20,837 bases of DNA, taken from Treponema sp. UBA4326 (GTDB lineage: Bacteria; Spirochaetota; Spirochaetia; Treponematales; Treponemataceae). Below, in pieces: positions 1-8,264 of this stretch. The notes under the pieces are model-generated. The model was not told the DNA's origin, made no database searches, and worked only from the letters and a program-made list of their open reading frames with translations. The stretch spans positions 1-20,837 of the forward strand of contig DGTW01000239.1 of the NCBI GenBank assembly GCA_002393835.1. The letters are read 5' to 3'. Numbering within the stretch: the first letter of the stretch is position 1; every line of letters begins with the position of its first letter. Made by a program: the position numbers and the translations under genes.

Positions 1-1242
1 AGCAGCTATTTCGAGGACAGCCCAAATAGTGAGAACGCATTTAAAGGGGTGCCCTACTATGCTGCGGGGGATATAATTAAGCGCAAAAGCGACAATACAT
101 ACTGGATATGCGTTCGGCCTGCCGGCGGTCCCTGGCATAAGGATAACAGTTATTGGATTGAGCTGGGTAATGAGGGTAGTGATTCTATCGACACTAAAAT
201 TAATGGTAAGAAGCGATATTATCAGACGTCCGATACATTGCCTTATGACTCACTTCTAGATTATAGTAACGGAAAAATCGATGAAATTAGATCGGCAAAA
301 GTTTGGCTTACTTACGAACAAAATCTTATGTCTCTCAAGACTGCGAAGGCTGCCGCTCATACTTTTCATTTGATTGCAAACAAAGATGCAGAGCCTCTAA
401 TAGAACGCTTTACGAATCCCGATAGAACGTATTCCGATGCAAGTGAACTGCGTTATGGATTAACAGGGTTACTGGCTTGTGGACTAGATGGCCATTTGAA
501 ACCAGTTAGTGATGTTATTGGATTCAACTTTGCTTATGAATCACCAAAAAAAGACAGTGCCAGAAGTAAAAGCCATCCAAGCGGTATTAGCCATAAAAGA
601 GGAGAAATTCCATCCAAGTATAAAAAATACTATGCTAAATACGCGCTGGTGGAAAAAGTACAGCCATTCATTAGAACGGTTTCAGAAGTACAAGGAGAAA
701 AGCTGGTAATAACGATGGACACAAAGAGGAAGGAGAATATCGTAACACCGGATAAGGAAATTAAGCAGGGAAAGCAGAGAACTGCTGAATTTCTTTATTC
801 TCTGACTGATACACACGATGTTGGATTTTTATATACAATTCAGTCAACAGTAGTTAATCACGCTCATGATGTCAACTGGTATTACGCATCCCACTATGAC
901 CTAGACTCCGCGTATGATATTCACTTTGACTGTTTTTTCCCTAGCTTTACATTTGATGTTGGTCTTGATGTTGGTAATAGAATTGAATTGGGTATGGAGC
1001 CAATTTCTGACGACGAGGGCTGGATGGGCATTGAAAATGTCATCCTCAGTCCCGAGCTTAAGATTGAAGACAACAAAGGAAAGAATGGTCAAGCTGTAAA
1101 GCCTGATGAAGGATACATCGATTACTTCCGGCAAGCGAACATTTGTAAAAATATACCAATAGACTATTGGGGGTCCCTTGATTATTCCACTCATATTATT
1201 AACGGAAAAACCGTTACCAATTGGAAGAGTGAACACGATTAG
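1..1242 (+). CDS. Hypothetical protein, 5' end outside the window
   Basis: The reading frame is open from base 1 to the TAG at 1240-1242, so this is the C-terminal part (413 codons) of a longer gene. The first in-frame GTG is at 49, but sixteen sense codons precede it without a stop, so 49 should not be taken as the start. I do not recognise the family. The visible part is hydrophilic and rich in Tyr, Asp and Lys, has no membrane segment, and carries aromatic-rich stretches (NTYWICVRPAGGPW, residues 35-48 of the visible part) that suggest an exported or surface protein. That is only an inference. Transcription probably ends at the hairpin just downstream. No enzyme motif was found. Confidence 0.75.
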   Translation, partial: SSYFEDSPNSENAFKGVPYYAAGDIIKRKSDNTYWICVRPAGGPWHKDNSYWIELGNEGSDSIDTKINGKKRYYQTSDTLPYDSLLDYSNGKIDEIRSAKVWLTYEQNLMSLKTAKAAAHTFHLIANKDAEPLIERFTNPDRTYSDASELRYGLTGLLACGLDGHLKPVSDVIGFNFAYESPKKDSARSKSHPSGISHKRGEIPSKYKKYYAKYALVEKVQPFIRTVSEVQGEKLVITMDTKRKENIVTPDKEIKQGKQRTAEFLYSLTDTHDVGFLYTIQSTVVNHAHDVNWYYASHYDLDSAYDIHFDCFFPSFTFDVGLDVGNRIELGMEPISDDEGWMGIENVILSPELKIEDNKGKNGQAVKPDEGYIDYFRQANICKNIPIDYWGSLDYSTHIINGKTVTNWKSEHD

Positions 1243-1272
1243 TGTAAGGCTTGCTGCCTGCTAAACAGTCGG

Positions 1273-1303
1273 GGGCTGCCCAAAAAAGGGCAGCCCTCTT
1301 TTA
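1273..1303 (+). terminator. Intrinsic terminator after the first gene
   Basis: GGGCTGCCC (1273-1281) pairs perfectly with GGGCAGCCC (1288-1296) around an AAAAAA loop and is followed by TCTTTT. A 9-bp GC-rich stem with a T-rich tail, 30 nt after a stop codon, is a textbook Rho-independent terminator. It separates the first gene from the lipoprotein pair. Confidence 0.9.
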
Positions 1304-1313
1304 ATAGAAAAAC

Positions 1314-2486
1314 ATGAAACATTATCGAATACTTTGCAGCTTCTTTCTGTCTGTTGTCTTTTCAAATCTTTTTCTCTCTTGTGCCGGTGACACTGAATCT
1401 GAGAATGATGCAGGGGGGGCGGCAGTTTTCCGCAATATAATTGCCTTGTATCCCCCAAACTCTCTTGGCGACAATTCTTATTATGATGACATCTCATATA
1501 CGCTGCATGTCTTTGCCAGGGAAAACAATGCCCTGATGGCAGATATAGTACCGGCAGATTCAAAGGAAGCCGAGGAAAATCTTAAAACTGCGCTTGAAAC
1601 GGTAATTCCCGGTGCAGAAAATCTGATTTTATGTGCCGATTCCCTCTATCTCTCTTTTCTTGAAAAGTATGATTTGACCCCCTTGGCTGGGCGGCAAATT
1701 CTCGTTCTTGATGCCCGCGAGCAGGAAAACACTGCCATAAGCACGGTACATCTCCCGGATTACGGCGTGAGTATGCTTGCAGGCTCGGTCGCCAAGAGCC
1801 TTTCCTCATATTTTGGAACAGATGTAAAATGCCTTTGTATGCTTGCAAATGAAACAAACCCGAACTTCCTTGATGGAATGAAAGGTTTTATACAGGGATT
1901 CGGCGCAGACTGGAATGGCGAAATCTATGATGTTTGGGATCCTTTTTTTGACTCTTTATTCGATTCTGGAGAGGTGGAGAAATATATAAAAGAATCTTCG
2001 TTTATAACCATGAAGCTTGACGATGTACCGGACGATGGTGCATGGACGGGACTTAATGCTAATTTACGGATCTATGATAACTTGTTTTCTCTTCAAGATC
2101 CGCAAACGGCTTATGGTTTTAATTTTTATTACCCTCTGTGTGGCTCAAGTGTTCGGGGAATTGGTCTCTGTGCTCAGGACTGCTCTCAGAAAAGTCCTTT
2201 TTTATTCGCAGGAGTGAATGTTAAAAATTCGGTTTATTCTGAATATATACCTTTTTATGTTGTGAAGCATATAGACAAAGTTGTCTCTCTTTGCCTTTCT
2301 CAATGGGTTTCCGATAAAAAAATTCCCCACTATCAGGAATTTGGACTTGAAACGGGCTTTACGGAGCTTGTTATTAATGAAGATGATAGCAAGTGGAACT
2401 CAAAAGAGTTAAAAGAAGCGGTCGAGCAGGGAAAAGAAGCCGCGATTAAAAAGGAGCGTGAGTATGAAGCCGAGCAATCGCAATAG
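1314..2486 (+). CDS. Lipoprotein resembling BMP/PnrA-family substrate-binding proteins
   Basis: The 390-residue product starts with a basic n-region, a hydrophobic segment and a lipobox (LFLSC, Cys23), so it is predicted to be a lipid-anchored exported protein. The body looks like the BMP/PnrA (TmpC-like) nucleoside-binding family: GDNSYYDDISY near the N-terminus resembles the family's GD.gfND..y pattern, and GVSMLAGSVAKSLS followed by NPNFLDGMKGFIQGF matches the a.laG..AA and f..Gf..G segments. The similarity is moderate and the ligand cannot be read. The C-terminus is Lys/Glu-rich and probably coiled or extended. The start ATG has no strong Shine-Dalgarno. The stop overlaps the next gene by 23 nt, so the two are almost certainly co-transcribed. 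No permease or ATPase gene is adjacent, which argues for a sensing or scavenging role rather than a complete ABC importer. Confidence 0.72.
   Translation: MKHYRILCSFFLSVVFSNLFLSCAGDTESENDAGGAAVFRNIIALYPPNSLGDNSYYDDISYTLHVFARENNALMADIVPADSKEAEENLKTALETVIPGAENLILCADSLYLSFLEKYDLTPLAGRQILVLDAREQENTAISTVHLPDYGVSMLAGSVAKSLSSYFGTDVKCLCMLANETNPNFLDGMKGFIQGFGADWNGEIYDVWDPFFDSLFDSGEVEKYIKESSFITMKLDDVPDDGAWTGLNANLRIYDNLFSLQDPQTAYGFNFYYPLCGSSVRGIGLCAQDCSQKSPFLFAGVNVKNSVYSEYIPFYVVKHIDKVVSLCLSQWVSDKKIPHYQEFGLETGFTELVINEDDSKWNSKELKEAVEQGKEAAIKKEREYEAEQSQ
2451..2456 (+). promoter_or_regulatory. Ribosome binding site that fixes the start of the PBP-peptidase gene
   Basis: AAGGAG lies 7 nt before the ATG at 2464 but only 1 nt before the in-frame GTG at 2458. 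The spacing selects ATG 2464. The site lies inside the end of the upstream lipoprotein gene, consistent with coupled translation. Confidence 0.8.
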
Positions 2487-4794
2487 TTCTTGTTTTTTAT
2501 TTCTTTTAATTGCTTTATTTATTGTGAGTTTCTTTTCCTGCAGTAATGATGCTTCGGATTCTGCAGATTCTTCTGCCTCAGTGCGCAGTATTACCGTCGC
2601 CGTAGTAATGTCTGGTGGGAAAAACTCTGAACGGATGGCAAGGTTCCTGCAAATCTCAGATTGGTATGCGGAAAATTTCAGGCAGGCTCAAAAAAACTCT
2701 GCTTTTAAAAATGATTTTGAACTTAAACTTGAATGGTATGATGAAGATTCCATGACTACGGAAGAACTCACCACTCTTGCAGATGAACTTGTAGCACGAA
2801 AAGATGTTTTCGCCATTATCGGACCTTCATATTCAATCAATTTGGAGATATTTGCAGAAAAATGTTTTGAGTCGAAAAAGCCGCTGATTGCTCCTACAGC
2901 TTCGAGCGAGAATTTAGTCCGTTCGTATGCTGTTAATGTTGCACAATATGGGAGGAAAAAGCCTTTTCTGTGGACTCTCACACAAACTGACGATGCTCAG
3001 AGTGCGATTCTTATATCGCAGGTGCTGGCTAATGGTGGGAAAAATTTTTCGCTTTTATCAAGCGCCGACACTTATGGAAGAACTTTTTTTGAATGGATGC
3101 CATTCATCGCAGCTCAGGCTGGAGTGGAACTTGTTCAAAATGTGCGTTACAAATCAGAGAATACGGGTCAAACTTATGAAGCAGGAACACCCGCAGAACA
3201 ATTTGAAGTTGCATTGGAAAAAGTTTTTTCACAGGAGACGGATTATATAATTTGTGCGCTTTCTTCAACAAAAGATATCGAGACTGTATTGCGGACACGC
3301 TCCGAGATGCTGAAAGGTAAGACAACCAGACTGCTTTTTTCTGATACGGCTTTTTCACCGGAACTGCTGAAATTTGGAGAGCTGGCAGAGGGAATAGAAG
3401 GGGTAGCTCCTGCTGTGGATCCTGAAAGCGGTTTCTTAAATGCATACAAGGCTCGTTTCGGCAGCTTGCCCTTGATAGGAGAAGCTCATTTTTACGATGC
3501 CCTGATGCTCTGTGGTTTTGCGGCGGCAGCATGCATACAAAAGGAAAACACAGATAAGAACGCATTTTCAAACGAAAACATAAACAATTGTCTGATTGGC
3601 TTTAACGGTGCTAATGAGGGTGGCATAAACGCCTGGACTGCATACGGCATGTCACAAGTTCTCTCAAAAATCCAAAGTGGTATAAGCGTAAATATAAATG
3701 GAGCGACAGGAATATTGGATTTTAATTCAGAAGAATATACTTCTGTACTTAAGAGCGTGTATGTTCAATGGACTGTCTTTGAGGGAAATTTTATTTTCAT
3801 AAATTATATGACCGAAGATTATTATGGCAGCGGACTGGTAGAGTCATCCCGCACATGGGTATGGGATATAGACATCGATGAAAACTTGCTGGAGAAAAGT
3901 AAGGCTGCAAATATCATTTATGAACCCCAAAAAAGTAGCTGGGCTGTGATTATTGCCGCAAGCACAGGCTGGTCGAATTACCGCCATCAGGCAGATGCTC
4001 TTTACCTGTATCAGTTCTTGAAGAGTAACGGTTTCAGTGATGATAATATCGTGCTGATTATCGCTGATGATATCGCTTCATATAAAAGAAATAAGCGCCC
4101 TGGCGAGATTTTTTGCCGCATTAACGGGGAAAATCTTTATACAGACGATGTTGAAATTGATTACCTTTTGAGTGAGTTAAATCCTGAGAGAGTGTCAGAG
4201 ATTTTATGCGGACAATCCGTTGATGTAGACCGGTCGACTGTGACAAATCCAAGGCTTGCAAAAACGCCGACGGTCTTGAATACGGATGAGCATGCAAACA
4301 TACTGTGGTTTTGGTCTGGCCATGGAGCCAACAGAAATGGTTCAAGCACATTGGGGCAGTTTGTCTGGAAAGATGGAAAGGAGAATGGCTTTACCACAGA
4401 GCTTATGGAAAAAACGCTCAAAAAAATGAAGGCAGAAAACAGATTCCGAAAACTGCTTATTGTCACCGAGACTTGTTACTCTGCGAGCGTTCTTCATGTA
4501 GCCGAAGGGATAGATGGTGTTCTTGCTTTCACGGCGGCAAATGGGCAGGAGACCTCACTTGCAGATATTTTCAGTGTTGAACTGGGAGTCTGGCTTTCAA
4601 ACCGATTTACCCATATTTTTTTTGATAGCATCATGGAAAATCTGGACTGTAGTTTTTGGGATTTGTATAACTATTCAGCAAGTAAAACTATAGGTTCACA
4701 TGTATGTTTGTTCAATGCGGATAACTATGAGTCTCTGGCATTTGCGAATGCGAAAGAATTTGTTACGCCTTATGTTTCATTTGATGACTTATAG
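2464..4794 (+). CDS. Lipoprotein with type 1 periplasmic binding domain fused to a C13 (legumain/GPI8-like) peptidase domain
   Basis: The 776-residue product has a signal segment and relaxed lipobox (SFFSC, Cys26). Residues about 40-465 look like a LivJ/Peripla_BP_6 receptor: ITVAVVMSGG start, FAIIGPSYS, KPLIAPTASS, SSADTYGRTF, and an ending typical of the fold (TGILDFN...YVQWTVFEGNF). Residues about 493-770 match peptidase family C13: WAVIIAAS..W.NYRHQADALYLYQ followed by FSDDNIVLIIADDIA, nearly the diagnostic opening of legumain and GPI8. The catalytic His is probably H620 (WSGHG) and the Cys C671 (TETCYSAS), 51 residues apart; the gap is about 41-42 in legumain and GPI8. Both residues are present, so activity is plausible. 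The substrate is unknown. The gene overlaps the BMP-like lipoprotein gene by 23 nt. The domain fusion is read directly from the sequence; a role as a ligand-sensing surface protease or transpeptidase is inference. Confidence 0.85.
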   Translation: MKPSNRNSSCFLFLLIALFIVSFFSCSNDASDSADSSASVRSITVAVVMSGGKNSERMARFLQISDWYAENFRQAQKNSAFKNDFELKLEWYDEDSMTTEELTTLADELVARKDVFAIIGPSYSINLEIFAEKCFESKKPLIAPTASSENLVRSYAVNVAQYGRKKPFLWTLTQTDDAQSAILISQVLANGGKNFSLLSSADTYGRTFFEWMPFIAAQAGVELVQNVRYKSENTGQTYEAGTPAEQFEVALEKVFSQETDYIICALSSTKDIETVLRTRSEMLKGKTTRLLFSDTAFSPELLKFGELAEGIEGVAPAVDPESGFLNAYKARFGSLPLIGEAHFYDALMLCGFAAAACIQKENTDKNAFSNENINNCLIGFNGANEGGINAWTAYGMSQVLSKIQSGISVNINGATGILDFNSEEYTSVLKSVYVQWTVFEGNFIFINYMTEDYYGSGLVESSRTWVWDIDIDENLLEKSKAANIIYEPQKSSWAVIIAASTGWSNYRHQADALYLYQFLKSNGFSDDNIVLIIADDIASYKRNKRPGEIFCRINGENLYTDDVEIDYLLSELNPERVSEILCGQSVDVDRSTVTNPRLAKTPTVLNTDEHANILWFWSGHGANRNGSSTLGQFVWKDGKENGFTTELMEKTLKKMKAENRFRKLLIVTETCYSASVLHVAEGIDGVLAFTAANGQETSLADIFSVELGVWLSNRFTHIFFDSIMENLDCSFWDLYNYSASKTIGSHVCLFNADNYESLAFANAKEFVTPYVSFDDL

Positions 4795-4850
4795 TAAAGA
4801 TTGTATTCAGGTAAGCCTCGAAAATGCAATTTTTTTGAGACAAGTCTTCA

Positions 4851-5843
4851 ATGATGTCCTTTAAAAATTCCTTGGATTCCTATAAAATTGATTCTATGAG
4901 CGAAAATATCGAATCTGAATTGAATGAAAAGGCAGAAACTGAAGTCCAGCCGCCTGTGGGTGATAAAACTGCCCTTGTCACGATTATCGGGCGGCCTTCG
5001 GCTGGGAAATCAACTTTCTTGAATACGGCGGCGGGCGAGCCGGTCTCAATCGTTAGTGCAATGCCCCAGACAACCCGTAATGCAATTCGTGGTATCGTGA
5101 ACACTTCCCTTGGCCAGCTTGTTTTCGTTGACACGCCTGGCTATCACGACTCAGAAAAGAAAATGAATCTCCGCATGAGGAATATAGTCGCAGACCAGCT
5201 TGATTCCAGCGACCTCGTGCTTTACATAATCGATTCAACAAGAAATTGCGCTGAAGAAGAGCGGATGATTGCAGAAATTCTGGAATCTCATCAGGATAAG
5301 CTTGTAATCGCACTGAACAAAGTGGATGAAAAAAATCCCCTTCTTGAACATGCGAGAAAATTCATAAAGGCTCATTTGCCCCTGGTTCCAGAAAACCGCA
5401 TTCTTGAAATGTCGGCAAAAAATGATGTTGGAATCAATGAAGTCCTGAAAGCTCTCTACGATATGGCGAAAGTCGCGCCTCATCTTTACAGTGAGGAATT
5501 TTACACTGACCAGGAAGTTGATTTCCGCATTGCCGAAGTAATTCGTGAGCAGGCAATCAACCGCCTTGATCAGGAAGTTCCACATGCCGTTTACGTGCAG
5601 ATTGCCGATATGGAAATGAAAACTCCTAACAAAATGTGGTGCCGGGCTTTCCTCTGTGTCGAAAAAGAGAGTCAGAAAGGAATCGTCATCGGAAAAGGCG
5701 CCCAGATGATTAAGACAATCAGAGTCGAGAGCATAAAAGCCCTGCGAAAGATTTTTGACTACAAAATCGACCTGGATTTGCAAGTTAAAGTAGACAAAAA
5801 CTGGCGCCAAAGAGATGTCACTCTAAATAAGCTGTTGAAATAA
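4851..5843 (+). CDS. era: GTPase Era
   Basis: Era is a GTPase that binds the 3' end of 16S rRNA and assists 30S maturation. All five G motifs are visible: GRPSAGKS (residues 47-54), TTRN (74-77), DTPG (94-97), NKVD (156-159) and SAK (188-190). A C-terminal KH domain follows, with the GKGAQMIKTI loop at 281-290 and the usual ending (KVDKNWRQRD). The 330-residue length exceeds the usual 300 because of an acidic N-terminal extension of about 40 residues. A second in-frame ATG at 4896 (MSENIESEL) would shorten it to 315 residues. Neither start has a convincing Shine-Dalgarno, so the start is uncertain. The gene stands alone and converges on rpiA. Confidence 0.95.
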   Translation: MMSFKNSLDSYKIDSMSENIESELNEKAETEVQPPVGDKTALVTIIGRPSAGKSTFLNTAAGEPVSIVSAMPQTTRNAIRGIVNTSLGQLVFVDTPGYHDSEKKMNLRMRNIVADQLDSSDLVLYIIDSTRNCAEEERMIAEILESHQDKLVIALNKVDEKNPLLEHARKFIKAHLPLVPENRILEMSAKNDVGINEVLKALYDMAKVAPHLYSEEFYTDQEVDFRIAEVIREQAINRLDQEVPHAVYVQIADMEMKTPNKMWCRAFLCVEKESQKGIVIGKGAQMIKTIRVESIKALRKIFDYKIDLDLQVKVDKNWRQRDVTLNKLLK

Positions 5844-5894
5844 CTATGAAAAGTACGGAAACGAGGACATTTTCAAAAGTTATATTTAGAGAAA

Positions 5895-6614
5895 TTATCG
5901 AATTTCCACGCTTCCGTCTGCGTGCGCGATAAACGCTGTCGGTCGGATTTTCGTGAAGAATCCGACTTCAACTACTCCCGTAATTCCGTCGATTTTTTCT
6001 TCCATTTCGACTGGATTTACCGGCTTTTCCCATGTGCAGTCCAAAATCTGGTTTCCGTTATCGGTGATAACCGGGCCGCATTTACGAACGCCTTCCCTGA
6101 GAACACATTTTGCTCCCAGTTTAGCCAGTGCTTTTTCAACGGCTTTTCTTGCTCCAGGAACAATTTCTACCGGCAGCGGGAATTTTGTTCCTACATGTGC
6201 GACTGATTTTGATTCATCGGCTACGATGACAAGCTCTTTTGAGTTGTACTCGACGATTTTTTCGAGAAGATGAGCTGCACCACCGCCCTTAATCAGGTGG
6301 TTTTCAGGAGTGATTTCGTCGGCACCGTCAATGGCAAGGTCTAGCTCGCCTTCAATTTCCCGGTCGTTCAAAGTGTAGACTGGAATGCCCAGGTCTTTGC
6401 AGTAGTTTTCTGTCTGGAAGCTGGTAACTACAGCCTTGATGTCGCTCAATGTGCCATCCGCAATTCTTTCGGCCAGTCTTTTGACTGCTGGAAGTGCCGT
6501 GCTGCCAGTTCCAAGGCCGATTTTCATGCCAGAGAAGATTTTCTTCTGTTCGATTAATGTGTCGATTGCCGTTGAGGCTGCTAAAACTTTTTGTTCGCTT
6601 TGTGTAAGTGCCAT
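5895..6614 (-). CDS. rpiA: Ribose-5-phosphate isomerase A
   Basis: RpiA interconverts ribose-5-phosphate and ribulose-5-phosphate in the pentose phosphate pathway. The 239-residue product has standard family length and motifs: GLGTGST phosphate-binding loop (33-39), DGADE (96-100), KGGGAA (109-114) with the candidate catalytic Glu at 118, DESK (133-136) and GNQILD near residue 187. The ATG has a good Shine-Dalgarno (AGAGGA, complement of 6619-6624). The gene starts 14 nt after the aroDE stop on the same strand, so the two are probably one operon. Ribose-5-phosphate is the precursor of PRPP, a substrate of the nearby TrpD. Confidence 0.96.
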   Translation of the reverse strand: MALTQSEQKVLAASTAIDTLIEQKKIFSGMKIGLGTGSTALPAVKRLAERIADGTLSDIKAVVTSFQTENYCKDLGIPVYTLNDREIEGELDLAIDGADEITPENHLIKGGGAAHLLEKIVEYNSKELVIVADESKSVAHVGTKFPLPVEIVPGARKAVEKALAKLGAKCVLREGVRKCGPVITDNGNQILDCTWEKPVNPVEMEEKIDGITGVVEVGFFTKIRPTAFIAHADGSVEIR

Positions 6615-6618
6615 ATTT

Positions 6619-6624
6619 TCCTCT
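6619..6624 (-). promoter_or_regulatory. Ribosome binding site of rpiA
   Basis: On the minus strand AGAGGA lies 4 nt upstream of the rpiA ATG, inside the 14-nt gap after aroDE. It shows that rpiA is translated with a normal leader, unlike aroDE. Confidence 0.75.
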
Positions 6625-6628
6625 TTAA

Positions 6629-8119
6629 TTATAATGCTGTTTTGAATAATCTGAATTGCTCTTCGCCCTGATACTGGAGCATGGTGTAGCCATTTTGGAC
6701 TTTACAGCCAGATTTGGCAGCCCTTGCCATGATCGGAGTTGTCTCGGGTTTGTATACGATGTCATAGAGAAGCTCTTCCCCGGAAAAATCGTAGAACCAG
6801 AGGGGGTCATTCTGATCGTTGGATTCTTCAGTGCTGCCCATTCCCATGGATGTGGTCTGAACGATGATGTCTGAATATTCCCGCAGAATTTCGACTGATT
6901 CAAGGCCAAGGGAAGTGTATTTGAAGCCGAATCTCTCAGCCAGCATTTTTGCTTTTGCCAGCGTTCTGTTGAATACGCAGGCCTTGCCGCCCAAATCCTT
7001 GATGGCGAAGGCTATGGCTTTTGCAGCTCCACCAGCTCCGATGATTGCAATTTTTTTGCCTCGCAGGTGTTTTAGGCCGGTGAATTCAAGGAGGGCTTTT
7101 GCAAAGCCGGTGCAGTCCGTGTTGTAGCCGGCCCAGATTCCATCTTCGTTGACGACGGTGTTGCAAGCTCCGATTCGGCTTACTTTTTTGTCAGTTTTCT
7201 GAAGATGCTTGATAATATCTTCCTTGTGAGGAATAGTGACGGAAAATCCACGGATTCCCAGAGTTTCTGCGAACTCAAAGGCTTCGCTGGCTTTTTCTGC
7301 CTTGAATGGAATGTAAACCGCATTTTTGTTTTCATGGCGGAAGAAGGCGTTCTGCATACTGGGGCTGGAAGTGTACTTTAATGGAAAGCCTGTTATGCCG
7401 AAAAGTGCAGTGTCTTCGTCAATTTCGTGAAAATTGTAAACTTCTTCGAGTGTTTTCGGGTCAGTATGGCCAATGTCAGAGAGAATTAAATCAGGTTCTG
7501 CAGGTGAAGTGTAGCTCAAATATGAATGGAAGCGTTGTGCGAGAATCCTCGTTGGCAGTCCCAATCCTCCCATGGCACATACAATCTGGTCAGAGTCTTT
7601 GAATTGCTGCATTTCCCGGTACATGTCGCTTACATCTTTGAGCGAGTGGGGCATGAAAGCAATTTTCGGAATCTCATAGTGAGAAGTGTGCATGGATTTG
7701 AGTTTTTCAGCGATGCTTGGAAGAGGGTTTTTCATATCGTGAAAAGAACGGATGATTTTTGTTCCGTAAGCCATAGCTGCATCTTCCAGAGAAGAAATAT
7801 GAAAATCTTCCTCAAAATCTACATAGGCGAAATTTTTGCTTGAATCTTCGCTGGCGAAGGCCAGGGCACGAGCAAAAAGCATTGAGCGTGAGGCCTCGCC
7901 TTCAGAAAATTTTCCTCCGTCAACTGTTCGGCGGATTGTAAGAATACAGGGAAAATTCGCACGGGAAGGAAATTCTCGTATATCTAGCTTTTCGTCGTCA
8001 TCAAGCAAATCGACTCGAAGCTCAACAAGGTCAATGTAGGGCCGGTATTTTTCTATAAGGGCAAGGTCCTGTTTTACAGTCGGTGCCGTGAGACAAAGAC
8101 AAATCAGTGGTTTTGACAT
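6629..8119 (-). CDS. aroDE: Bifunctional 3-dehydroquinate dehydratase / shikimate dehydrogenase (AroDE fusion)
   Basis: The 496-residue protein carries two consecutive shikimate pathway enzymes: dehydroquinate to dehydroshikimate, then NADPH reduction to shikimate. Residues 1 to about 228 are type I dehydroquinase: VELRVD (32-37, Glu33/Arg35), SFHDM with catalytic His127, PKIAFMP with Schiff-base Lys152, and Arg191. Where the family has S..GQ near the end, this protein reads SDIGH (214-218), so the usual Gln is His. Residues about 235-496 are AroE: VTIPHK (catalytic Lys299), NTDCTG (Asp335), GAGGAAKA nucleotide loop (361-368) and FNRT (383-386). The N-terminal strand PLICLCLTAP needs the ATG at 8119, so the start is firm; no Shine-Dalgarno precedes it. 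The gene lies 14 nt upstream of rpiA and is divergent from trpE. Confidence 0.95.
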   Translation of the reverse strand: MSKPLICLCLTAPTVKQDLALIEKYRPYIDLVELRVDLLDDDEKLDIREFPSRANFPCILTIRRTVDGGKFSEGEASRSMLFARALAFASEDSSKNFAYVDFEEDFHISSLEDAAMAYGTKIIRSFHDMKNPLPSIAEKLKSMHTSHYEIPKIAFMPHSLKDVSDMYREMQQFKDSDQIVCAMGGLGLPTRILAQRFHSYLSYTSPAEPDLILSDIGHTDPKTLEEVYNFHEIDEDTALFGITGFPLKYTSSPSMQNAFFRHENKNAVYIPFKAEKASEAFEFAETLGIRGFSVTIPHKEDIIKHLQKTDKKVSRIGACNTVVNEDGIWAGYNTDCTGFAKALLEFTGLKHLRGKKIAIIGAGGAAKAIAFAIKDLGGKACVFNRTLAKAKMLAERFGFKYTSLGLESVEILREYSDIIVQTTSMGMGSTEESNDQNDPLWFYDFSGEELLYDIVYKPETTPIMARAAKSGCKVQNGYTMLQYQGEEQFRLFKTAL

Positions 8120-8125
8120 AAGTCA

Positions 8126-8155
8126 ATAATACAATAACAGGGTAAGGAAAATCAA
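8126..8155 (-). promoter_or_regulatory. Candidate aroDE promoter, predicted leaderless
   Basis: On the minus strand TTGATT (complement of 8150-8155) and TATTAT (complement of 8126-8131) are 18 nt apart. The -10 box ends exactly 6 nt before the aroDE ATG, so initiation would fall at or next to the start codon. No Shine-Dalgarno is present. Confidence 0.55.
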
Positions 8156-8264
8156 TGTTTCTATTGACATAGGGAGCCGGTCGCGAAGCGAAAAAACTTG
8201 TGAGACAAGTTTTTAGGCGAGTCTCGGAAAAATCTATGATTTTTTCGTTTTGTTTCTATTGACA
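8156..8264. repeat. 14-bp direct repeats flanking an 81-bp hairpin element
   Basis: TGTTTCTATTGACA occurs at 8156-8169 and 8251-8264. The intervening 8170-8250 holds two hairpins: AAAAACTTGT (8192-8201) with ACAAGTTTTT (8205-8214), and CGGAAAAATC (8225-8234) with GATTTTTTCG (8238-8247), the latter with one G-T pair. The layout looks like a small insertion with a duplicated flank. No coding capacity was seen. Confidence 0.7.

Noticed and set aside
5235..5810. 191-codon minus-strand ORF across era
   Set aside because: It lies wholly antisense to a gene with all Era motifs and has no family features or ribosome binding site.
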